DNA of 5,903 nucleotides, taken from the NCBI GenBank assembly GCA_902488725.1, contig CABTXO010000123.1, forward strand, positions 1 through 5,903, read 5' to 3'. A program made the translations under genes and the position numbers. Shown piece after piece: positions 1 through 5,903 of this stretch. The first letter of the stretch is position 1, and each line of letters opens with the position of its first letter. Under the pieces are notes generated by a model. The model was not told where the DNA came from and searched no databases. It saw only the letters and a program-made list of their open reading frames with translations. The DNA comes from an uncultured Bacteroidales bacterium (GTDB lineage Bacteria > Bacteroidota > Bacteroidia > Bacteroidales > UBA932).

Positions 1-1719
1 GGCCGTGGTCGTGTACCAGCGGCAGGACACGCCGTCTTTCGGCTGCAGGCCCCCCACCGTGCCGTAGCTGATCCGCATCGTGGAATTGGCGTCGGGGTAC
101 TGCAGACGGCCTTTCTCGCAGTTCATCCGGTAGAGGGCACGCTTGTAGTTCCGTTCCAGGGACAGGGTCCGGGTCCGTTTCCGCAGGTGGTTGTCCCGAT
201 CGTTGTAGCGCTTGATCGGAGATTCTGTGAAAAGCCGCCACAGCGGGTCCTTGCGGACATCTTCGAGCGTATTCACTGCGTCAATCCGCTCTTTGGATGC
301 GATCAGACTCTTGCTCCAGAGGTAATCTGCCATGGCGGCATAGTCGCTTCCGAAGCGATCCTGAAGGGCTGTCTGGGTCTCTCCGAAGTAGTAGTTGTCC
401 AGATTCGAAAAATACTTTTCAAGTGCATAGGCGAGCAGCTCCCGCTCCACACGCGGATCGGTCTCACGCAGTCCGTCAAGCAGGTGCTCCCGCGCCTTTT
501 CCGGGGAGGAGGCGTTGCCCGCACGCATCAGATATCGGCTGATGTAGGTCCCGGAGAACAGAGTTTCCCGGAAGTAGATCTTGTCAATCTCACCTTTTTC
601 CGTTTCTGAACAGGACTTGTGCAGTTCCTGTATCAGATTACCCCACAGGGCCTTTCGTGCTTCGGAGGCATCGATCCATCGCTGCAGTTCCTCCTCCTGC
701 CGTTGCTTTTCTTCCGTCACGTCGAACCGCCGGAAACAGGCGACCCTGCCGTCGTTGTTTTCCTGGACGTTGCAGAGGGAGAAAAACCAGTCGGAATATT
801 TCAACCGGACTGCCGGATCCGCATTCATCCATTTTCGGATGACGGCAATCCGTTTGCCCCGCAGTTCGTTCGAGACCGGAAGCTCGAATCGTTCCTGATA
901 GTCCACCTTCGCTGCAGAAGCGTACCGGTCCGTGCTGGCGGGATAGCCGATCACCATCGCGAAGGATCCCGGCGCATAGCCTGCCAGCGAAATCTTGAGC
1001 TTCGCGCCGCACCGGACGGGGACGCCGTTGTCATAGATCCGGTAGATGGCGAAATCGCAGTTGTGCCGCGGCCACTCCCAGTTGTCCTCGTCTCCGCCGA
1101 AATAGCCGATGCTGACGGGGGGAGCGGCGACCAGCCGGAGGTCGGTGTAGACCTTGTACAGCGACAGATAGTATTTCTCCCCGGTCCACATCGAATTCAG
1201 CATCGCTTCCAGACCGGTCGCTTCCTTGTATTTCCGTTCCAGGAGCGAACGCAGTTTCCGGATGCCGAACGGCTTGCCCTTCGATTCCAGTTCTTCTGAA
1301 AGTGCCTGCACCTCCTCCGTCACATCCACGACCTTCTTCAGGAAAAAGACCTGTTCTCCCTTGATCGGGATTTCTTCCCCCCGGTTCATCGCCCAGAATC
1401 CCTCTTCCAGATAATTGTGTTCCGGGGTGCTGAGCTTCGAGATGTTGCCGTAGGCGCAGTGGTGGTTGGTGATGATCAATCCTTCGTCCGAGATCACGCT
1501 CCCGGTGCAGTAGAACCCGAGCGACACGATGGCATCGGAGACCGACGCGCCCGGAGCGTCGGCATTGTAGATTTCACCGGCGGAAAGCTGCAGGCCACGT
1601 TCCTGCATCTTCTTTTCCAGGGCGGCATTGATGTCCTGGATCATCCACATGCCTTCATCCGCATGCGCCGTCTGCCAGACGGCCGCCAGGAGCAGGAAAC
1701 AAGACAGGATTCTTTTCAT
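1..1719 (-). CDS. S46 family dipeptidyl-peptidase (DPP7/DPP11 type), secreted; 3' end outside window
   Basis: Secreted serine exopeptidase that releases dipeptides from the N-terminus of oligopeptides, in S46 enzymes usually in the periplasm or at the cell surface. The reading frame is open for 573 codons to the left window edge; family members run to about 700-720 residues, so roughly 140 are missing. A signal peptide (MKRILSCFLLLAAVWQTAHA) is followed by a mature start DEGMWM, the usual S46 beginning. The chymotrypsin-like N-terminal part has Cys71 (YCTG) and TNHHC at 84-88, with His87 as catalytic His and Cys71-Cys88 as the likely disulfide. DNWEWPRHNCDF (212-223) holds catalytic Asp222 and Asn213-Trp214, equivalent to residues that grip the substrate amino group in characterised S46 enzymes. 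GYPAST near 256-261 is the family GYPGST-like motif. A largely helical stretch follows (about 275-545), then return to the catalytic fold. The catalytic Ser and the residue separating DPP7 from DPP11 specificity are not visible, so substrate preference cannot be called. The start was chosen for its signal peptide, one base after the M16 stop. Confidence 0.96.
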   Translation of the reverse strand, partial: MKRILSCFLLLAAVWQTAHADEGMWMIQDINAALEKKMQERGLQLSAGEIYNADAPGASVSDAIVSLGFYCTGSVISDEGLIITNHHCAYGNISKLSTPEHNYLEEGFWAMNRGEEIPIKGEQVFFLKKVVDVTEEVQALSEELESKGKPFGIRKLRSLLERKYKEATGLEAMLNSMWTGEKYYLSLYKVYTDLRLVAAPPVSIGYFGGDEDNWEWPRHNCDFAIYRIYDNGVPVRCGAKLKISLAGYAPGSFAMVIGYPASTDRYASAAKVDYQERFELPVSNELRGKRIAVIRKWMNADPAVRLKYSDWFFSLCNVQENNDGRVACFRRFDVTEEKQRQEEELQRWIDASEARKALWGNLIQELHKSCSETEKGEIDKIYFRETLFSGTYISRYLMRAGNASSPEKAREHLLDGLRETDPRVERELLAYALEKYFSNLDNYYFGETQTALQDRFGSDYAAMADYLWSKSLIASKERIDAVNTLEDVRKDPLWRLFTESPIKRYNDRDNHLRKRTRTLSLERNYKRALYRMNCEKGRLQYPDANSTMRISYGTVGGLQPKDGVSCRWYTTTA

Positions 1720-1723
1720 GTTA
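1717..1723 (-). other. TAA-C-ATG junction between M16 and S46 genes
   Basis: The M16 TAA (1723-1721) and the S46 ATG (1719-1717) are separated by one base. Upstream sequence is A-rich (TTGAAAAATAAC) with no GGAGG-like site, as is common for Bacteroidota start regions. This leaves no room for a promoter or terminator between the two peptidase genes, so they should share a transcript, and translation of the S46 gene probably depends on ribosomes leaving the M16 gene. Confidence 0.8.
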
Positions 1724-4558
1724 TTTTTCAATGAACAGCGAGGTCAGCGTGTCCCCCGCGCATATTTTCCGGGCGATTTTCCGGACCGTTTTCGGCGTGA
1801 TGGACGCGAAGAGCGCCTCGTAGTCTGTCCGCGGATCCTTTCCTTCCTGGACAAAGGCGATCGTTTCCAGATTCTGGAAGGCGACGGATGATTCATTCCG
1901 CATCTTCACTTCCTTGGCATGCTTGATCAGGTAGGCCTTGGCCTGTTGCATCTCGTCCTCGGTCGGGCCGTTCACGCAGAGATCTTCCATCACGTCCGCA
2001 ACATCTCCCAGAAGGGTTTCGACCAGTTCGGGCTTCGTTTCAAACTGCACGCCGGACTCCGTGAGTCCGCCGTACTTGCGGCGGTTTTCGGAGGTGAACC
2101 GGATGGAATAGGTCCCCCCTCTCTTTTCCCGGATCTGCCCGAGGAAGCGGGCGGAGAGGATGTGGTCAATGATGTCCAGCGCACCCCTGTTGACGGCTGT
2201 CGGCTTGATCCGCGTCTTGAACGTTTTGCCGGCAATGCATCTGGGGGCATTCACTTTCGGATACTCCCGCTCCAGCCGGACGGCTCCCCGAAAGGCCGGC
2301 AGCGCGGGCGTTTCCTTCCCGAAGTTGTAGGAATAAGGAATATGCAGGGACGCAAGATAGCGCGTGACATAGTCCTGGATTTCCGCTTTCGGCAGGTCGC
2401 TGCAGATGAAAACAGTCATGCCCGCAAGTCTCCCGTATTCCCGGGAATAGACCTCCCGGACGAGGTCCATGTCGGCCTGCCGCATCTCGGTCGAATCTAT
2501 TTTCCGGACCCAGAGATTCGGTCCATAGTAGACGGAATCATAGGCCTCGTTGAAGCTGGCAGCGTGCGATTTCTGCTGTTTCAGCGATTCGATCGAACCC
2601 TTGCGCAACCGATCGAATTCCTTCTCCGTCGAGAGACAGGGATCCGCAATCATCAGATGCGCCATCCGGAAAGCCGTGTCGGCCCGGTTTTCTTCCGCGC
2701 TGATGAAGAGGGTCGCATTCTCCCGGGAAATCCGTTGCATGATCCCGATGCCCTTCCGGGATCGGGAGGTCCCGATTTCTTCGGCATCGGCTCCACCAAA
2801 TCCGGCCTTGCTCTGGATGAATCCGGAGGCAAACCGGGCCGCCTGCAACTTGTCTTTGGGCAACGCTTTGTAGCCCGTGTCGAAATAGATTTTCAAAGAC
2901 AGGTCGTATTTGCCGTCGGGCTTTGCAGAGGGGGTCCAGTACACTTTCGCACCGTTTCCGAGGAGCCAGATTTCACCGCCCGTCTCCGCAGATTGCTGCA
3001 CTTTGACAATTTTTCCGGGCACTGCGTCCACGTGCAGATCCGGTTCCCGATAGACTTTGAAGCCGGGCTCCACGCTGGCATTCTCCCATTTTGCAAGGAT
3101 TTCCTTCATCCTTTCTGCGGTCGGGATTTCCTGCAGCTTGTCATCGTCCACGTACCAGGAATAAAATTTGTCGCTTTCCTGGAAGACTTTCCGGACATAG
3201 GGCCGCACGTCATCAAGTGTGATTTCCTTCAGGATGGCCTGCCGGGCTTTTCTCGCCGCGACCGGATCGGCGGCAGGATAGCCGTCCAGGAAATGCGCCA
3301 GATAGACTCCTGCCAGGTCGCTGTTCTGCACGGCCTCGGGCATGAGTTCCCCGTTCAGGTGGTACTTGATCGCGGTTTTGGACTTTCCGCGTTCGAGCTC
3401 GGTCGCAGAAATTCCATATGTGATCATCCGCCTGACCTGCTCTCCGTAGAAATCCACCAGGTCTTCCTGTTTGCGGCCGTTCTTGGCAATGATGGTGAAC
3501 AGGTCCACGTAGAAGTTTTCGCCTTCCGGATACGTCACCATGATCCCGGACTTCGCAGGGCATTCCGCTGATTTGACCGCTTCGTTCATCCGGTCGCACA
3601 TGACGTTCGACAGGATGGTCCGGATGAAGGCGTCCTTATAAAAAGCTCCCGTACCGCGCACTTCCCGGGACGGGAAAGGGGAACGATAGAAGACTTTGAA
3701 CGACAGAAAGTTGGCGGTGGAGTCCACCATATTCCGGAACACCGGTTCCGGCAGCCGCGGAAAGGAATAGGTCGCCTTGGCGGGACGGTTTACGGCTGCG
3801 GGAATGTCTGAAAACAGTCTCCGCACCTTCCGCTCCATAGCCTCCGCGTCGAAATCGCCCACCACGATGATCGCCTCAAGATCCGGACGGTACCACTTGT
3901 GGTAGAAGTCCAGCAGCTCCTCCTGCTTGAAATTCTCGATCACTTCCAGTTTTCCCAGCACGGTCCGGTTGGACTGCAGGGCGTCCGGTCCATACACCAT
4001 GTCTCTCTGCAGCCGGAAGACCTTCCTGCGATTGTCGTTGCTCCGCCTCCATTCCTCGCGGATGACGCCTCGTTCCTCGTCGATCGCCTGCTGGTCGCAG
4101 GTAATGCCACCGGACCAGTCGTGCAGGATCATCAGCACGGAGTCCACGAAGGATTCCCGCACGAGCGGAACCTTGTCGACATGGTAGACCGTCTCAGTTT
4201 GGGAGGTGTAGGCGTTGACGTTGTAGCCGAAGCGCACCCCTTCCTTCGCCAGAAATTCCAGCATGGTCTTCTCGGGATAGTGAAGCAGACCATTGAAGGC
4301 CATGTGCTCCAAAAAATGGGCGAGTCCGTTCTGGCTCTCCTCTTCCTGCAGGGCGCCGACATCGTACACGGTGTAGAAGTCGGCGGTGCCTTTCGGGTTG
4401 GCGTTGTGCCGGATGTAATAAGTCAGCCCGTTGTCAAGCTTGCCGGTCCGGAGTTCTCCGTCCCGGGTGAATGTCTGTGCCGATGATTCGGCCGCAAGGC
4501 AGACGAGCACGCCCGCCAGCAGCAGGCGAGGCAAACAGTTGTGTGTCAAAAAGTGCAT
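1721..4558 (-). CDS. M16 family zinc metallopeptidase (pitrilysin/insulinase-like), secreted, full length
   Basis: Zinc endopeptidase of 945 residues, complete from ATG to TAA and of normal length for Bacteroidota M16 proteins that carry both halves in one chain. The signal peptide has Arg11 and a hydrophobic core at about 12-23, with probable cleavage after Ala27 (ESSA/QTF), so it is exported; VLVC is not a proper lipobox. The N-terminal M16 domain (about 35-175) has the inverted zinc motif HFLEH (His81, Glu84, His85). Glu162 in DEERGVIREEW, 77 residues after His85, is the likely third ligand. The first M16_C-like domain (about 190-400) contains the YHKWYRPD and IIVVGDFD signatures. The second half starts near 525, lacks a zinc motif, and carries REKRGGTY with Arg810 and Tyr817 at the same spacing as the insulin-degrading enzyme Arg/Tyr pair that helps bind substrate. 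All expected catalytic features are therefore present. The frame is open upstream to an ATG at 4987, but that start would overlap the barrel gene by about 440 bases and bury the signal peptide, so 4558 is preferred. Natural substrates are unknown; peptides from host or dietary protein are an inference. Confidence 0.97.
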   Translation of the reverse strand: MHFLTHNCLPRLLLAGVLVCLAAESSAQTFTRDGELRTGKLDNGLTYYIRHNANPKGTADFYTVYDVGALQEEESQNGLAHFLEHMAFNGLLHYPEKTMLEFLAKEGVRFGYNVNAYTSQTETVYHVDKVPLVRESFVDSVLMILHDWSGGITCDQQAIDEERGVIREEWRRSNDNRRKVFRLQRDMVYGPDALQSNRTVLGKLEVIENFKQEELLDFYHKWYRPDLEAIIVVGDFDAEAMERKVRRLFSDIPAAVNRPAKATYSFPRLPEPVFRNMVDSTANFLSFKVFYRSPFPSREVRGTGAFYKDAFIRTILSNVMCDRMNEAVKSAECPAKSGIMVTYPEGENFYVDLFTIIAKNGRKQEDLVDFYGEQVRRMITYGISATELERGKSKTAIKYHLNGELMPEAVQNSDLAGVYLAHFLDGYPAADPVAARKARQAILKEITLDDVRPYVRKVFQESDKFYSWYVDDDKLQEIPTAERMKEILAKWENASVEPGFKVYREPDLHVDAVPGKIVKVQQSAETGGEIWLLGNGAKVYWTPSAKPDGKYDLSLKIYFDTGYKALPKDKLQAARFASGFIQSKAGFGGADAEEIGTSRSRKGIGIMQRISRENATLFISAEENRADTAFRMAHLMIADPCLSTEKEFDRLRKGSIESLKQQKSHAASFNEAYDSVYYGPNLWVRKIDSTEMRQADMDLVREVYSREYGRLAGMTVFICSDLPKAEIQDYVTRYLASLHIPYSYNFGKETPALPAFRGAVRLEREYPKVNAPRCIAGKTFKTRIKPTAVNRGALDIIDHILSARFLGQIREKRGGTYSIRFTSENRRKYGGLTESGVQFETKPELVETLLGDVADVMEDLCVNGPTEDEMQQAKAYLIKHAKEVKMRNESSVAFQNLETIAFVQEGKDPRTDYEALFASITPKTVRKIARKICAGDTLTSLFIEK
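4546..4558 (-). other. 13-base gene overlap: barrel stop inside M16 start
   Basis: The barrel gene ends with TGA at 4548-4546, while the M16 ATG is at 4558-4556, so the two frames overlap by 13 bases. The sequence before the ATG (ACTCATAGG) has AGG directly against the start codon, too close for a normal Shine-Dalgarno pairing. A ribosome finishing the barrel would stop about ten bases past the M16 start, a geometry suited to termination-reinitiation. Coupling is inferred; the overlap is seen. Confidence 0.8.
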
Positions 4559-5903
4559 CCTATGAGTATTGTTAACACATTCCGGACCTGTCCGGTCAGG
4601 AATGTCAAATGTCTGTCGGCCACGAGGCAACGATCTCCGATGTCCAGATAGCCTTGAATTGTTTCCGAGAAGAAACGGGTCCAACGGAAGGACAAAGAAC
4701 CGCCGTATGCGGGCACGGTAAAATATTCCCTGTTTCTGCCGGCATAAACTGCGTTCGACCGGGGATCGCCGGTAGCCTGGGCATACGAGCCTTCCGCGAA
4801 TTTCGGTTCGGCCCCCGTCTGGAATGAAAGTGCCAGAAGGGCGCAGAAGGCGTTCCGTCCCCGTTCCCAGTACCGCTGTCCGTTCACGTAGAAATGTTCC
4901 CGAATCAGTTGCTGCGAACGGTAGAAGGGATAGACGACCCCGGTCCTGTCCACGGCAACGACCTCCACACCGCCCCCTGCCATCCACATCGGCAGTTTGC
5001 CGTAGGTCGGCTCGATGTCAGCGCGATAAGCCGCTCCTGCTCGTGAAACCCAGTTGTTGCCGGCCCGTTGTTTTCCGAAATACTGGATGACGGTACCGCT
5101 GCCGGGGTTGGTGGAATAGGAGAAGGAATTCTCGTCCCCGGCGGTTCTGTCGGACACGGCAGACAGGTTCAGCACATGGAGCACACGGGGACATTCTAAA
5201 CGCATCTGCCCGGAGAAGTTCCCCGAGAAGCCGTCAAAGGTGTAGAACTGGACCGAGCTGGAGGACTTCTTGCCGTAATAGCCCGTGCGGTACCGTCCGC
5301 CCAATTCGAAATGGAGACCGAGTCTGCCCAGATCGGCCTCGAACTGGACATCTCCGCCGAAGAACTGGTTGAACATGGGGCGCGGGTTGTCGGTGGAGAC
5401 ATAGCCGCCGTCTCCAGCCAGCTCCTGTACCTTTCCGAAGTAGCCTCCGTAGTCCACCAAAAAGTAGTAGCGCTGATCCTTCGTCCCGAAGATGTCTCCT
5501 TCGAGCGTCTCCACGGTTTTCTGATAGGTGGCATCCCCTCCGAGCCGTATCCGGCCGAAGGAATAGCGTGCCCCCAGGCTCGCATCCAGATTCATCCAGT
5601 CGTTCTGCGGGCGGGGATCCTTGCGCTTTGCGTAATTGCCGGTCTGGTACTCGATCCGGGCACCGGCGTCAAGCCGGGGGGAGAATTTCCAGGAGATGCC
5701 GCCCCGCAGATCGTATAGTTCCTTCACCTTGATGCCCGTGGTCGTGTCCACGCTTTCCAGGAGATTGACCAGATTGTAATAGGGGTCCATCAGCATCGGT
5801 CCCCCCATATTCTTTCCCCTGAAGGAGGAAAAGGCCAGGCTGCCGCTGAAAGCGAGATGGTCCGAAACTTTCAGGAAGGACTCGGCGGAGGCGGGGGCCC
5901 CCC
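4546..5903 (-). CDS. Outer-membrane beta-barrel protein, DUF6850-like; 5' end outside window
   Basis: C-terminal 451 residues of a predicted outer-membrane barrel; the frame stays open from the right edge (first full codon 5901-5899) to a TGA at 4548-4546. The ATG at 5808 is internal, because in-frame barrel-like sequence (KVSDHLAFSGSLAFSSFRG) precedes it. Alternating polar/hydrophobic strands rich in Gly, Tyr, Phe and Arg recur throughout, for example GARIEYQTGNYAKRKDPRP, YYFLVDYGGYFGK and LHFELGGRYRTGYYGKK, separated by polar turns. The chain ends IGCTF; a terminal Phe is the classic BAM-recognition residue. The GKNMGG...DPYYNLVNL opening and the KRKDPRP turn resemble the Bacteroidota family DUF6850, assigned from memory of the family pattern. 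I see no plug domain or TonB-dependent receptor features in the visible part. If the family is right, roughly 50-80 residues including the signal peptide are missing. Function is unknown; a role in uptake or surface display beside the two downstream peptidases is inference. Confidence 0.78.
   Translation of the reverse strand, partial: GAPASAESFLKVSDHLAFSGSLAFSSFRGKNMGGPMLMDPYYNLVNLLESVDTTTGIKVKELYDLRGGISWKFSPRLDAGARIEYQTGNYAKRKDPRPQNDWMNLDASLGARYSFGRIRLGGDATYQKTVETLEGDIFGTKDQRYYFLVDYGGYFGKVQELAGDGGYVSTDNPRPMFNQFFGGDVQFEADLGRLGLHFELGGRYRTGYYGKKSSSSVQFYTFDGFSGNFSGQMRLECPRVLHVLNLSAVSDRTAGDENSFSYSTNPGSGTVIQYFGKQRAGNNWVSRAGAAYRADIEPTYGKLPMWMAGGGVEVVAVDRTGVVYPFYRSQQLIREHFYVNGQRYWERGRNAFCALLALSFQTGAEPKFAEGSYAQATGDPRSNAVYAGRNREYFTVPAYGGSLSFRWTRFFSETIQGYLDIGDRCLVADRHLTFLTGQVRNVLTILIGCTF

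Noticed and set aside
619..1299. Plus-strand open frame of 226 codons antisense to the S46 gene, and smaller neighbours such as 187-609.
   Set aside because: They lie over the S46 frame that carries the catalytic Asp motif and the helical domain; their products are low-information and match no family I know.
1678..1740. Possible promoter or terminator between the M16 and S46 genes.
   Set aside because: The gap is one base; no hairpin with a T-run and no Bacteroidota -33/-7 (TTTG and TANNTTTG) pair was seen at the junction.
2743..2776. Alternating inverted repeats of TCCCGAT and ATCGGGA (2743-2749, 2761-2767, 2770-2776) that could form a small hairpin.
   Set aside because: The arms are only 7 bases, there is no T-run, and they sit mid-gene where they encode IGTSRSRKGIGI in the M16 protein; repeated Ile-Gly and Ser-Arg codons explain them.
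1919..3571. A 550-codon open frame on the plus strand, antisense to the M16 gene.
   Set aside because: It lies wholly inside a gene with intact family motifs, its product has no recognisable domain or signal, and long antisense frames are expected in high-GC genes with this codon use.
3899..4486. Plus-strand open frame of 195 codons antisense to the M16 catalytic domain.
   Set aside because: It is a shadow of the region encoding HFLEH and the zinc-ligand Glu; no start context or family pattern supports it.
4499..4503. Possible lipoprotein signal (VLVC) in the M16 leader.
   Set aside because: The residue before Cys20 is Val, not Gly, Ala or Ser, and a normal signal-peptidase I site after Ala27 fits better.
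4559..4987. In-frame extension of the M16 frame by 143 codons to an upstream ATG at 4987.
   Set aside because: It is Arg-rich with no domain character, overlaps the barrel gene throughout, and would place the clear signal peptide at residue 144.

Overview
All coding capacity in this window lies on the minus strand, as three tightly packed genes read from right to left: an outer-membrane beta-barrel protein (5' end beyond the right edge), a complete M16 zinc peptidase, and an S46 dipeptidyl-peptidase (3' end beyond the left edge). There is no real intergenic DNA. The barrel and M16 genes overlap by 13 bases, and the M16 stop and S46 start are one base apart. The three genes therefore look co-transcribed and probably translationally coupled. 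The promoter and any terminator must lie outside the window.

The gene content points to Bacteroidota, most likely Bacteroidales. Signal-peptide-bearing M16 peptidases of about 945 residues, S46 dipeptidyl-peptidases and DUF6850-like barrels are typical of that group, and no strong Shine-Dalgarno sequence precedes either visible start. By eye the GC content is well above 50 percent, with frequent CGG, GGA and TCC codons. That fits a high-GC lineage such as Alistipes or other Rikenellaceae better than Bacteroides, but this placement is inference.

Region by region: 4546-5903 encodes the C-terminal 451 residues of the barrel, ending in the terminal Phe expected of outer-membrane barrels. 1721-4558 encodes the M16 peptidase, with signal peptide, inverted zinc motif HFLEH, downstream Glu ligand, and the Arg/Tyr pair of the C-terminal half. 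1-1719 encodes the first 573 residues of the S46 peptidase, with signal peptide, catalytic His and Asp, and the Asn-Trp that binds a peptide amino terminus. Its catalytic Ser and specificity residue lie outside the window.

A plausible joint role is extracytoplasmic peptide breakdown: the M16 enzyme cleaves oligopeptides and the S46 enzyme releases dipeptides from the products, next to an outer-membrane barrel of unknown function. I see no mobile element, RNA gene, CRISPR array or clearly new system. The main points worth a second look are the barrel-peptidase-peptidase linkage, the start/stop junctions, and the extra cysteines of the S46 enzyme, one of them beside the catalytic Asp.
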